36,901 nt of DNA from Methylothermaceae bacterium (GTDB taxonomy: Bacteria > Pseudomonadota > Gammaproteobacteria > Methylococcales > Methylothermaceae): NCBI GenBank assembly GCA_026982635.1, contig JALSGR010000317.1, positions 1-36,901 of the forward strand. The letters run 5' to 3'. A model generated the notes under the pieces. That model worked only from the letters and a program-made list of their open reading frames with translations. It was not told the origin of the DNA and searched no databases. Both the position numbers and the translations under genes were made by a program. Each line of letters begins with the position of its first letter. Position 1 is the stretch's first letter. Shown piece by piece: positions 9,244-20,211 of the stretch.

Positions 9244-11878
9244 TCCCGTCGCGGGCCAGGGCGGCGAGGCGCTGGGTCAGGAGGCGGGTGATCCGCCGGG
9301 CGGCCTCGTCCCCCGCCTTTTCGACGATCGGCCGAGGGTCGATGGGAGCGCCGAAGGTGACGGTGATGGGCAGGAACGGTTTCGGCCGTTTTTTCCCCAC
9401 TGGCCAGGCCGCGAAGGTGCCCTCGATGTGAACTGGCACGATGGGGACGGGGTATCTGGCGGTCACCAGCCCCAGGCCGGGGCGTAGGGGCAGGGGGGTG
9501 CCGTCGGGGGAACGCCGTCCTTCCGGGAACAGGACCAGGTTGTTGCCGGATTGCAGCGCCGCCAGGGCGAAGGCCAGGGATTTCATCACCTCTCTTTCCG
9601 GATCGATGGGCAGTACCCGGGCGAGGCGACTGAACAGGCGGCTGACCGGATTGGCGAAGGCGATGCCGGTCCAACCGGCCCAGCAGGTGTTTTCGAGGAG
9701 ATCGAGAGGCAGCACCGCGGCAAGGGCGAAGGGATCGAGAAAACTGACGTGATTGGGGGCGAGGACGCACTGGCCCGGGGGAAGATTTTCCAGTCCCACC
9801 GCCGCCAGGCGGTAGCAGCCGTGCATCAGCAAGCGGTTCAAGCGGGCGGTCAGGCGGTAGGCGAGGCGCCACAGGCCACGGTGGGGCCGGAGCCTGGCCC
9901 GGTCCTCGGGGGAGAGGATCGTTTCCGGCCGTTCCCAGGAACGCGGTCGGCGTCCTGCCGGTGCCGCTTGCACCGCCTCGAGCAGATCGCGGACCGTGTC
10001 GATGGCGGCGACCGCCGTCTCGGACAGTTCCACCCCGGCGACACGCTGAATGTCCACGGTCAATTCCAGCCAGCCCAGGGAATCGATGCCCAGGTCGAGG
10101 CGCAGGGAAGTGTCGGGGGTCAGATGCCGGTTCGGAAAACGCCGAGCCAGCCAATCCCAGACCCGGCGCGCACGCGGATGCTGCAGCAGAGCCCGGTCGG
10201 ATTGGGCCATTTTGTCAATCGGCAGCGGGCCGCCGGTCAGCGCCCTGCCGCTCTTGGCGTCTTGGTAATGGCGCGGTAGTTCGTGGCGCCGCAGTTTGCC
10301 CAGCCGGGTGCGGGGCAGGGGATCCCGGGTGACGGCGAAGTCCACGATGCGCTGATAGGAGGGCAGTTCGGCGTTGATTTCCGCAACGGCCCCGCGCACC
10401 GCGCCGTCGATGTCTTCCAGGCCGGCGCGGCGGATTTCCCCCGGATCCGCCAGGACGAGGCCGACCAGCCGTCCCGCCCGTTCCAGCAGGGCGAAGTCCC
10501 GGATGAAGGAATGGCGACGAAAGACCCGTTCCACTGCCTCCGGCTGGATGTTTTCCCCGCCGGGAGTGACGATCAATTCCTTCACCCGGCCGGTGACGAT
10601 GAGCCAGCCTTCGTCGAAGCGGCCCAGGTCGCCGGTGCGGAACCACCCGTCCGGGGTGAAGACCTTACGGGTTTCGTCGGGAAGGTTGTGATAACCCCGG
10701 AACACGTTCGGGCCTTTGGCGAGAATCTCCCCCGTGCCGTTGCGGGAATCGATCTTGATCTCGACGCCGGGCAACGGCTTGCCGACGGAATCCAGGCGGG
10801 GGGAAGGGGGCAGGTTCATGGTCAGCAGCGGCGAGGTCTCGGTGAGGCCGTAGCCGATGGCCATCCGCCAGCCCAGCCCTTCCAGGCGCCAGGCCAGGTC
10901 GGGGGCGATGGCGGCGCCGCCGCAGGCCAGCAGTCTCAGGTGGGGAGCCAGGCGGCGGTGGATGGGGGCGAACAGGCGGCGTCCCCAATAGCGTCCCAGC
11001 CGTCGGCGCATCTCCATCGAGGCGGCGAGCAGGGTGGCGAAAAGCGCCCGGGCCGCTTTCCCCCGGCTTTGGATCCGAGCCTCGATGGCCGCGTACAGGG
11101 CCTCGTACAGGCGCGGGACGCCGATCATGACGGTGGCGCCGCCTTCCTGAAGGGCGCGCAGGATTTGGGGGCCGGTCAGGGCTTGGGGGAGGATCAGGGT
11201 CAGTCCCAGGGTCAGGGGCAACACCATGCCGATGACGAAGGGATAGACGTGGTGCAGGGGCAGGGGAAGGAGCACCCGTTCGGTCGGCTCCAGCAGGTCG
11301 ATGGCGGCGATGACGTTGAGCTGGTGGATCAGGTTGGCGTGGGTCAGGGGCACCCCCTTGGGGCGGCCGGTGGTGCCGGAGGTATAGAACAGGGCGGCCG
11401 GGTCTTCCGGCCGCAGCGTCGGCAGCGGGCCGGGGGCGGCGAGGCGGCGGAAGCTGCGTGGATCCTGTTCGGGAACGTCCAACAGCGCCGTCGCCAGGGG
11501 CAGGTCCTTCAGGCGTTCCGTCTGGTCTTCCGTGGTGAAGATCAGTTTGGCGCCGCTGTCTTCGAGCATGTGGCGCAGGTTGTCCCGGGAGGCCTGGAGA
11601 TCCAGCGGCACCGCCACCATGCCGGCGCGGATCGTCGCCAGGGCGGCGACCAGCCACTCCGGCCGCTCGGGCGCCAGCAGGGCGATCCGGTCACGGGGGG
11701 CGAAGCGCCGTGAAATTCCCGCCGCCAGTCGCTGGATTTCCCGGTGCAGGGCGGCATGGGTCAGGGTGCGGTGGCCGCCCTCGGTGAAGGCGACGACGGC
11801 GGCTCTGTCCCCCCGGCGGGCGAGGGCGTCGACGGCGGGGGCCAGGGTGTGATAGGCCACCGCGCCCCCGTGGGTCAT
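9191..11878 (-). CDS. Multidomain acyl-activating enzyme: AMP-binding synthetase + acyl carrier (PP-binding) + PlsC-type acyltransferase
   Basis: True start taken as MTHGGAVAYH (CAT 11876-11878), in frame with the listed 1484-aa ORF. Motifs: LFYTSGTTGRPKGVPLTHANL (AMP-binding), GYGLTETSPLL, GWFRTGDLG; LGIDSLGWLEL (phosphopantetheine serine); NHVSFLDPFAL and FPEGRRSPDG (PlsC). ATGA overlap with the upstream gene. Confidence 0.88.
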   Translation of the reverse strand: MTHGGAVAYHTLAPAVDALARRGDRAAVVAFTEGGHRTLTHAALHREIQRLAAGISRRFAPRDRIALLAPERPEWLVAALATIRAGMVAVPLDLQASRDNLRHMLEDSGAKLIFTTEDQTERLKDLPLATALLDVPEQDPRSFRRLAAPGPLPTLRPEDPAALFYTSGTTGRPKGVPLTHANLIHQLNVIAAIDLLEPTERVLLPLPLHHVYPFVIGMVLPLTLGLTLILPQALTGPQILRALQEGGATVMIGVPRLYEALYAAIEARIQSRGKAARALFATLLAASMEMRRRLGRYWGRRLFAPIHRRLAPHLRLLACGGAAIAPDLAWRLEGLGWRMAIGYGLTETSPLLTMNLPPSPRLDSVGKPLPGVEIKIDSRNGTGEILAKGPNVFRGYHNLPDETRKVFTPDGWFRTGDLGRFDEGWLIVTGRVKELIVTPGGENIQPEAVERVFRRHSFIRDFALLERAGRLVGLVLADPGEIRRAGLEDIDGAVRGAVAEINAELPSYQRIVDFAVTRDPLPRTRLGKLRRHELPRHYQDAKSGRALTGGPLPIDKMAQSDRALLQHPRARRVWDWLARRFPNRHLTPDTSLRLDLGIDSLGWLELTVDIQRVAGVELSETAVAAIDTVRDLLEAVQAAPAGRRPRSWERPETILSPEDRARLRPHRGLWRLAYRLTARLNRLLMHGCYRLAAVGLENLPPGQCVLAPNHVSFLDPFALAAVLPLDLLENTCWAGWTGIAFANPVSRLFSRLARVLPIDPEREVMKSLAFALAALQSGNNLVLFPEGRRSPDGTPLPLRPGLGLVTARYPVPIVPVHIEGTFAAWPVGKKRPKPFLPITVTFGAPIDPRPIVEKAGDEAARRITRLLTQRLAALARDGIRPLRQTAIPGPSGESP

Positions 11879-13692
11879 TCGATGTGGATCAGGGTTTCCT
11901 TCGGCGTCACCGCGTCCCCCTTGGCGACGTAGACGGCGGTGACCTTGCCGCTGATGGGAGCCTGGACCTCGGTCTCCATCTTCATGGTTTCGACCACCAG
12001 CACCGGATCGCCGGCCTTGACGGTGTCGCCTTCCTCGACCAGGACCTCGACGATGTTGCCCGGCATCGACAGGGTCACGTCCCCTTCGCCGGCGGCCGGG
12101 GGGCGTTTGCTGCTGAGCCGGCGCGGCACCGCCCCTTCGGCGCCGCCGCTGAGCACCACTTCGTCCAGGGTTTCGATCACGGCTTCTTCCGGCACCCCGT
12201 CCACCACCAGGTAGAAGTGGCGCTCGGCCTGATGCTTGGGACCGGTGCCGGTGACGCGGACGTGGTAGGTCTCGCCGTGGAGGTGGATGTTGAACTCGGT
12301 CGGCGCGGTCCGGGCGCCGGTCGCGCTTTCCGGCGGCTCGATCGGTTCCGGTTCGAGGGTACCGGTCGCCCGCTGTTCCAGGAACTGGCGGCCGACGTCG
12401 GGGAACATGGCGTAGGTCAGGACGTCCTCCTCCGATTCGGCCAGTTCGCCGATTTCGTGACGCAGGGTCTCCAGCTCCGGCGGGATCCGGTCGGCGGGCC
12501 GGCATTCGATGATTTCCTCCGAGCCGATGGCTTGGCGTTGCAGCGCCGGGTTGACCGGCGCCGGCGGCTTGCCGTAGCCGCCTTGGAGATAGCGTTTGAC
12601 CTCGTTGGTGATGGTCTTGTAACGCTGACCGGAGATCACGTTGATGACCGCCTGGGTGCCGACGATCTGGGAGGTGGGCGTAACCAGAGGCGGATAGCCG
12701 AGGTCCTCGCGCACCCGGGGGATTTCCGCCAGCACCTCCTCGAGCCGATCGAGGGCGCCCTGTTCCTTGAGTTGCTGGTAGAGGTTGGAGATCATGCCGC
12801 CGGGCACCTGGTGCAGATGGACCCGGGGATCGGGGCCGACGTATTCCGGCTCGAAGCGGCGATATTTCCGGCGCACCTCCCAGAAATAGGCGGCGATCTC
12901 CTCCAGCAGCCGCAGGTCGTAACCGGGGTCGAGCCCCAGATCCCGCAGCGCCACCACCAGGCTCTCGGTGGGCGGATGGCTGGGGCCGCCGGCCAGCGAG
13001 GAGATGGCGGTGTCGATGTGGTCGCAGCCGTTTTCCACCGCCTTGAGGTGACACATCTCCGCCAGCCCCGAGGTGGCGTGGGAGTGAAGATGGAGCGGCA
13101 GCTTCACCGCCGCCTTGATGGCCCGCACCAGTTCGGCGGTGACCTGGGGCGTCAGCAGTCCGGCCATGTCCTTGATGGCGATGCTGTCGCAGTCCATCCG
13201 CGCCAGTTCCTTGGCCTGCTCCACGAAGGTCTCCACCGAATGCACCGGGCTGACGGTGTAGCACAAGGTGCCCTGGGCGTGCTTGCCGGCGCGTTTGGTG
13301 GCGGCGACGGCGGTCTCCAGGTTGCGCAGATCGTTGAGGGCGTCGAAGATGCGGAACACGTCCATGCCGTTGGCGGCGGCGCGGGCGACGAACGCCTCCA
13401 CCACGTCGTCGGCGTAGTGGCGGTAGCCAAGCAGGTTCTGGCCCCGCAGCAGCATCTGCAGTCGGGTGTTGGGCAGCGCCTGGCGCAACTGTCGCAGCCG
13501 TTGCCACGGATCCTCCTTGAGATAGCGCAGACAGGCGTCGAAGGTGGCCCCGCCCCAGCATTCCAGGGACCAGAACCCCACCTGGTCGAGTTTCGGGCAG
13601 ACGGGCAGCATGTCCTCGGTGCGAACCCGGGTGGCGAGCAGGCATTGATGGGCGTCGCGCAGAGCCAGTTCGGTGATCTGTACTCGGGTCAT
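11875..13692 (-). CDS. pycB: Pyruvate carboxylase subunit B / oxaloacetate decarboxylase alpha-type carboxyltransferase with C-terminal biotinyl domain
   Basis: Start MTRVQITELALRDAHQCLLATR (CAT 13690-13692), RBS TAAAGGAG upstream; LECWGGATFDACLRYL, biotin attachment VVETMKMETEVQAPISG. No oadB/oadG in the window. Confidence 0.9.
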   Translation of the reverse strand: MTRVQITELALRDAHQCLLATRVRTEDMLPVCPKLDQVGFWSLECWGGATFDACLRYLKEDPWQRLRQLRQALPNTRLQMLLRGQNLLGYRHYADDVVEAFVARAAANGMDVFRIFDALNDLRNLETAVAATKRAGKHAQGTLCYTVSPVHSVETFVEQAKELARMDCDSIAIKDMAGLLTPQVTAELVRAIKAAVKLPLHLHSHATSGLAEMCHLKAVENGCDHIDTAISSLAGGPSHPPTESLVVALRDLGLDPGYDLRLLEEIAAYFWEVRRKYRRFEPEYVGPDPRVHLHQVPGGMISNLYQQLKEQGALDRLEEVLAEIPRVREDLGYPPLVTPTSQIVGTQAVINVISGQRYKTITNEVKRYLQGGYGKPPAPVNPALQRQAIGSEEIIECRPADRIPPELETLRHEIGELAESEEDVLTYAMFPDVGRQFLEQRATGTLEPEPIEPPESATGARTAPTEFNIHLHGETYHVRVTGTGPKHQAERHFYLVVDGVPEEAVIETLDEVVLSGGAEGAVPRRLSSKRPPAAGEGDVTLSMPGNIVEVLVEEGDTVKAGDPVLVVETMKMETEVQAPISGKVTAVYVAKGDAVTPKETLIHIE

Positions 13693-13703
13693 GACGTTCT
13701 CCT

Positions 13704-15122
<1,419 letters not shown>

Positions 15123-15434
15123 CGGGCAGATGATCTCCAGCGATGGATCCGAACCTGAAGATTGTACCTGACATCAGGCTTGGAAAATTCCTATTTTCGG
15201 GCGATAGATTTCGATTGGCTCGAAATGTTTCTATGCGCTACTTTTTGGTGACGAGATGAGCGGGGTCTTGAGTCTAGGGCCTGGGAAGGTTCTGTCAGCG
15301 GCCGGGGAGGTCGCGCCGGGCCTGAAATTGACGGCGAATTTCAGTCCGGCGGAGTCTTCCCGGTCCTTGATTCGGAGTCCGTTTCCGGGGCGATTTGCCC
15401 TATACTTTCCCCCTGGCAATCGAGGGACGAGCCG

Positions 15435-16250
15435 ATGCGATTGGTTTGGTTGATGACGGCCGTTTTGATGCTGGGCGGCTGTGAGACGGTGGGCAAATGG
15501 TTCGAGAGCGGGCCGGCGCCGGTGGAGGTCCTGCCGGAGGAGACGCTGTACCAGAAGGCCAAGGCGAAACTGGACGCCGGCAGTTACACCCGCGCCATCG
15601 AGCTGTATCAGGCGCTGGAAAGCCGGTATCCCTTCGGCCGCTACGGCGCCCAGGTCCTGCTGGACCTGGCCTACGCCCACTACAAGCAAGGGGACAGTGA
15701 AGCGGCCCTGGCCACCCTGGAACGCTTCTTCAAGGTCTATCCCACCCATGAGCGGTTGGACTACGCCTGGTATCTGCGTGGACTGGTCCATACCGCCCAG
15801 GGCATGGGGTTCGTGGAGCGCTACTTCCCCATCGACCTGACCAAGCGGGACGTCACGCCGCTGCAGGCGGCCTACCAGGACTTCGTGACGTTGCTGGAAC
15901 AGTTTCCCGACAGCGAGTATGCCGAGGAGGCCAGGCAGCGCAAGACCGGCCTGTTCAATCTGCTGGCCGCCCACGAATTGCAGGTGGCCGATTTCTACTT
16001 CCGCCGGGGGGCCTATCTCGCCGCCGCCAACCGGGCGCGCCGCGTCGTCGAGGAATATCCCCGCACCACGGCGATTCCCCACGCCTTGAGGCTGATGGAG
16101 AAATCCTACCGCCTTATGGAATTGGACGAACTGGCCGACGGGGCGGCCCGGATCTATCGGCTCAACTTCGGCGACCAGGCCCCGCCCCCTCTGCGCCGTC
16201 CGCCGCACACCGCCTTGGGATGGTTGTTCTGGTTGTTTCGCTGGGATTGA
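15435..16250 (+). CDS. bamD: Outer membrane protein assembly factor BamD (ComL) lipoprotein
   Basis: Lipobox LGGC near the N-terminus; TPR content; ALESRYPFGRYGAQVLLDLAYAHYKQGDSEAALATLERF; FVERYFPIDLTKRD. Confidence 0.93.
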   Translation: MRLVWLMTAVLMLGGCETVGKWFESGPAPVEVLPEETLYQKAKAKLDAGSYTRAIELYQALESRYPFGRYGAQVLLDLAYAHYKQGDSEAALATLERFFKVYPTHERLDYAWYLRGLVHTAQGMGFVERYFPIDLTKRDVTPLQAAYQDFVTLLEQFPDSEYAEEARQRKTGLFNLLAAHELQVADFYFRRGAYLAAANRARRVVEEYPRTTAIPHALRLMEKSYRLMELDELADGAARIYRLNFGDQAPPPLRRPPHTALGWLFWLFRWD

Positions 16251-16254
16251 AAAA

Positions 16255-17145
16255 ATGAACCTCGACGTGCTGTGTCTCGGTCACGCCTCCTACGACTTGG
16301 TGTTCGCCGTTCCCCGTCATCCGGGAGAAGACGAAAAGTGCGTGGCCACCGACTTTCTTCAGTGCGGCGGCGGTCCGGCCGCCAACGCCGCGGTGACCGT
16401 GGCGCGCCTGCAGCGGCGGGCCGCCTTTGCGGGTTATCTGGGCGACGATCTCTATGGCGAGGCCCATTGGCAGGAACTGCGCCGGGACGGGGTCGAGGTC
16501 GAACTGGTGCGACGGGGAGAAGATCCGACGCCCCTGTCGGCGGTTCTGGTCAAGCCGGACGGGAAGCGGGCGCTGGTGAACTACCGCATCACCCGCCCGC
16601 TGGCGGCCGAAAGCCTGGACCTGAGCGCCGTCTCCACCCGGGTGGCGCTGTTCGACGGCCACGAGCCCGAGCTGTCGATCCGCTGGTTGCCCGATTTCCG
16701 GGAGCGCGGCGTGAAGACGGTTCTGGATGCCGGTTCCCTACACCCGGGCACCGAAGCGCTCATGTTCGAGGTCGATTATCTGGTGGCCTCGCGCAAATTC
16801 GCCGCCCAGTGGCTCGGTCGCGACGAGCCGCGCCAGGCGCTCGAACGGCTGGCCCGGCGTTCGCCCGCGGTCGTGATTACCCTCGGGGATGAGGGGTTGA
16901 TCTGGGCCCGTGGGGGAGAGCGGGGGGAGATGCCGGCGTTTTCGGTGCCGGTGTTGGATACCACCGGTGCCGGCGACACCTTCCACGGGGCCTTCGCCGT
17001 CGCGGTCGCCGAGAACCGGGGGTGGAAGGAGACGCTGCGCTTCGCCAGCGCCGCCGCCGCCCTGTGCTGCACCCGCATGGGCGCCAGGCCCGGCATTCCC
17101 CACCGCCCTGAAGTGGAGCGGTTTCTCCAGGGCCTAGCTCAATAG
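16255..17145 (+). CDS. PfkB/ribokinase-family carbohydrate kinase
   Basis: GGGPAANAAVTVARL near the N-terminus and DTTGAGDTFHGAFA signature near the C-terminus. Confidence 0.9.
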   Translation: MNLDVLCLGHASYDLVFAVPRHPGEDEKCVATDFLQCGGGPAANAAVTVARLQRRAAFAGYLGDDLYGEAHWQELRRDGVEVELVRRGEDPTPLSAVLVKPDGKRALVNYRITRPLAAESLDLSAVSTRVALFDGHEPELSIRWLPDFRERGVKTVLDAGSLHPGTEALMFEVDYLVASRKFAAQWLGRDEPRQALERLARRSPAVVITLGDEGLIWARGGERGEMPAFSVPVLDTTGAGDTFHGAFAVAVAENRGWKETLRFASAAAALCCTRMGARPGIPHRPEVERFLQGLAQ

Positions 17146-19343
17146 AGATCGAGGGGATCGACGTCCAGCGACCAGCGCACCCGGGCGCCCGGCAGTTCCC
17201 CGATGCGTGGCAGGAGCCGATCGAGCAGACGGTGCAGCGGTTCCCGGCGGTCGCCCTGGATGAGCAGCTGAGCGCGGTGGCGGCCGGCCCGTTTCGGCAT
17301 CGGAGCGGGTACGGGGCCGAGAATCTGCAATTGCGGATCCAGACGCTTCGCCAGGGATGCCACCTGTTCGAGGAATGCCAGTGGTGACTGGAGGCGATGC
17401 GCTTCGGCCCGGATCAGGGCCTGGTGGCTGAAAGGGGGCAGATGGGCCTGGCGGCGTTCTTCCAGGGCCTGGGCGGCGAAATCGGGATAACCGCTGCCGA
17501 GCAGGGCGGCCAGCAGGGGATGGTCCGGATGGCGGGTCTGGATGATCACCCGGCCGGGTTTGTCGGCCCGTCCGGCTCTTCCGGCCACCTGGACGATCAG
17601 TTGAGCCATGCGCTCCGGTGCGCGGAAATCGACGCTGTAAAAACCGGCGTCGGCGTCCAGCACCACCACCAGCGTGACATCGGGGAAATGGTGGCCTTTC
17701 GCCAGCATCTGGGTACCGAGCAGGATGTCGATTTCCCCTGCGTGTATCTGCTCGACCACCGTTTCCAGGTTGCCTTTGCGGCGGACGACGTCCCGGTCGA
17801 TACGGGCCAGGCGGGCACCGGGGAACCGTTCGCTCAGTTCCGCCTCCACCCTTTCGGTGCCTTGGCCCAGGGGCAGCAAGGATCCGGAACCGCAGGCGGG
17901 GCAGGTATCGGGAATCGCTCTTTCGTGGCCGCAGTGGTGGCAGCGGAGTCGGCCGTCGCGGCGATGGACGACCAGGCGGGTGTCGCACCGTCGGCAGTCG
18001 GCGACCCAGCCGCAGTCGTGGCACATCAGGGTCGGGGCGAATCCCCGGCGGTTGAGGAACAGCAATACCTGTTCTCCCCGGGCCAGGGTGGCTTCGATCC
18101 GCTTGCAGGTGGCCGGCGCCAGGCCGGCGCACAGCTTTTGCCGGCGGATGTCCTGGAGATGCAGTCGCGGCGGTCGGGCGTTGCCGGCGCGGCGGGGCAA
18201 CCGCAGGTGGTGGTAGCGGCCGCTCCGGGCGTTGTGCAGCGATTCCAGGGAGGGGGTCGCCGACCCCAGTATCACGGGAATTCCCAGGATCCGGGCCCGG
18301 ATCACGGCGACGTCCCGGGCGGAAAAACGGAAGCCCTCCTGCTGTTTGAAGGAAGGATCGTGTTCCTCGTCCACGACGATCAGGCCGGGTCTGGCCATGG
18401 GGACGAAAACGGCCGAACGGGTGCCCAGCAGCAGGGGAATTTCGCCGCGCCTGAACTTCAGCCAAGCTTGCGTTCGCTCGCCGTCGCTCAGGCCGGAGTG
18501 GTAGATCCCGACCGGGACGGGTAGGCGGCGCTCGAACCGCTGTTTCAACTGGGGGGTGAGGGCGATTTCCGGCAGCAGCACCAGGACCTGGCGTTTTTGG
18601 GCCAGGATGCGCTCGATGAGGTCGAGATAGACTTCGGTCTTGCCGCTTCCGGTGACCCCTTCCAGCAGAAAGGCGGCGAAACGTTCCAGGTGCGGCGCGA
18701 TCGACTCGACGGCGCGGCGCTGGTCGGGGTTGAGGGACGGCGGCGGATCGGAGGGGGTGGCGGTCGGTTCGTTCCCGGTGTTTTCCAGCCGGAGAAACCC
18801 CTTTTCGGCCAACGCTTTGGCCACCGGCCGCCAGTTCCATCCCAATCCACCCAAGGCATCGGTCTTTACCACGCCGCCCTGGCGCTGCAACAGCCGGAGC
18901 AGGGCCGCCTGACGGGGGGCTTTGAGGGTCGCGAGGGCTTCCCGGCCGGACGGCGTCAGGCGCAGCTGCCGTTCGTACTTGATGCGGGCCGCTCGTCCCT
19001 GACGCAGCGGTGTCGGCAGCGCACCCGCCGCCACTTCCCCGATGGGATGGTGGTAGTAGCGGCTGGCCCATTCCAGCAGGCGGAGGTCGTCGGCGCCGAA
19101 CAGGGGCTCGGTGTCGAGCACTTCCAGAACCGGGCGCAGGCGGCGGGGATCGACGGCGCTGTCGCTGTCGGTCCGCAGCAGGATGCCGATGCGGGTGGTG
19201 CGCCCGAAGGGCACCCGGACCCGGCACCCGGGCCGCGGGGAGATGGGGATCGGGGAATCGGGCGGTAGATAATCGAAGCAGGTGGCGACCGGCGCCGGGA
19301 CGGCGATCTTCCAAATGGGTTTCATCGGTGTCCGGGGTTTCAA
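17139..19343 (-). CDS. priA: Primosomal protein N' (PriA helicase)
   Basis: GVTGSGKTEVYLDLI, VVDEEHDPSFKQQEGFRFSARDVA, zinc-binding cysteines CHDCGWVADCRRC...CHHCGHERAIPDTCPACGS, LGTQMLAKGHHFPDVTLV. An alternative start lies a few codons downstream (MKPIWK). Confidence 0.96.
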   Translation of the reverse strand: MKPRTPMKPIWKIAVPAPVATCFDYLPPDSPIPISPRPGCRVRVPFGRTTRIGILLRTDSDSAVDPRRLRPVLEVLDTEPLFGADDLRLLEWASRYYHHPIGEVAAGALPTPLRQGRAARIKYERQLRLTPSGREALATLKAPRQAALLRLLQRQGGVVKTDALGGLGWNWRPVAKALAEKGFLRLENTGNEPTATPSDPPPSLNPDQRRAVESIAPHLERFAAFLLEGVTGSGKTEVYLDLIERILAQKRQVLVLLPEIALTPQLKQRFERRLPVPVGIYHSGLSDGERTQAWLKFRRGEIPLLLGTRSAVFVPMARPGLIVVDEEHDPSFKQQEGFRFSARDVAVIRARILGIPVILGSATPSLESLHNARSGRYHHLRLPRRAGNARPPRLHLQDIRRQKLCAGLAPATCKRIEATLARGEQVLLFLNRRGFAPTLMCHDCGWVADCRRCDTRLVVHRRDGRLRCHHCGHERAIPDTCPACGSGSLLPLGQGTERVEAELSERFPGARLARIDRDVVRRKGNLETVVEQIHAGEIDILLGTQMLAKGHHFPDVTLVVVLDADAGFYSVDFRAPERMAQLIVQVAGRAGRADKPGRVIIQTRHPDHPLLAALLGSGYPDFAAQALEERRQAHLPPFSHQALIRAEAHRLQSPLAFLEQVASLAKRLDPQLQILGPVPAPMPKRAGRHRAQLLIQGDRREPLHRLLDRLLPRIGELPGARVRWSLDVDPLDLY

Positions 19344-19617
19344 ACGGCTCTGTTTTTGAAGTATTATCCTTTCCGGAAAACAGTTTCTCTCATCATAGGA
19401 AACAATCGCCGGGTGCGTGGTTTATTCACAGAATCGGTGGACAGGGTTGTGGAAAAGTTGCGGAAACGATTGCCACGGGTCCATAAATCCAGGGAACGAG
19501 GGGATTGGCCATCTTTTTGTCACACGACTTTGAGAAAGTGACGGGGTGGTCCGCCTGCGCGTGCCGTTGGCAGGTGGCGATGGTGGGAACTTTTGATCGA
19601 TCCGGATGGAGGCCTTG

Positions 19618-20211
19618 ATGAATTCGCTGTCTCTTCAGGTGTTGCGTACCGATGCGGCCGGAATGCCGTTGGAGTGGATCGACTATCAGGAGGCGGTCAA
19701 ATTGTACTACCTGGACCAGGTCGCCTACGCTTGCGGCACCCTGCTCTACAAGGTCCGGGGTGGTTTCAACGCCCGGACGGGAAGGCGCAGCGTCATCGAG
19801 GTCAATTCCATCATCGCCACCTACGGCCATCGGGGCAGGCCGCAGGGGGCCGATTACGTCCCCCCCCTCAACAACCGCACCCTGTTTCGCCGGGACAATT
19901 TTCTCTGCCTGTACTGCGGGCAACGGTTTCACCATAGCGACCTGTCCAGGGACCACGTCACCCCTCTGAGCCAGGGGGGGCAGGATACCTGGACCAACGT
20001 GGTTACCGCCTGCAAGCGCTGCAACAATCACAAAGCCGGTCGCACGCCGGAGCAGGCCGGCATGGAGTTGCTGGCCATTCCTTTCGTTCCCACCCATGCC
20101 GAATACATCTATTTGCAGGGCCGGCGCATCCTCAGCGATCAGATGGAGTTCCTGCGGGCCCACTTCCCCCGCAAGAGCCCGTTGCATCAGCGTCTGGAAC
20201 AGACGGCCTAG
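19618..20211 (+). CDS. HNH endonuclease family protein
   Basis: CLYCGQRF...LSRDHVTPLSQGGQDTWTNVVTACKRCNNHKAGRTPEQAGM matches the HNH ribbon motif with CxxC pairs; start MNSLSLQVL with an upstream GGAGG. Confidence 0.88.
   Translation: MNSLSLQVLRTDAAGMPLEWIDYQEAVKLYYLDQVAYACGTLLYKVRGGFNARTGRRSVIEVNSIIATYGHRGRPQGADYVPPLNNRTLFRRDNFLCLYCGQRFHHSDLSRDHVTPLSQGGQDTWTNVVTACKRCNNHKAGRTPEQAGMELLAIPFVPTHAEYIYLQGRRILSDQMEFLRAHFPRKSPLHQRLEQTA

Noticed and set aside
10283-11713. 476-aa plus-strand ORF antisense to the AMP-binding region
   Set aside because: Antisense shadow; Gly/Gln/Asp-rich with no motif.
9191-13645. 1484-aa minus-strand ORF as one giant protein
   Set aside because: The N-terminal ~589 residues are low-complexity Pro/Arg/Gly-rich shadow translation of pycB in another frame; the real protein starts at 11878.
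17134-19314. 726-aa minus-strand ORF overlapping priA
   Set aside because: Frame-shifted Pro/Arg-rich shadow of priA, which carries all expected helicase motifs.
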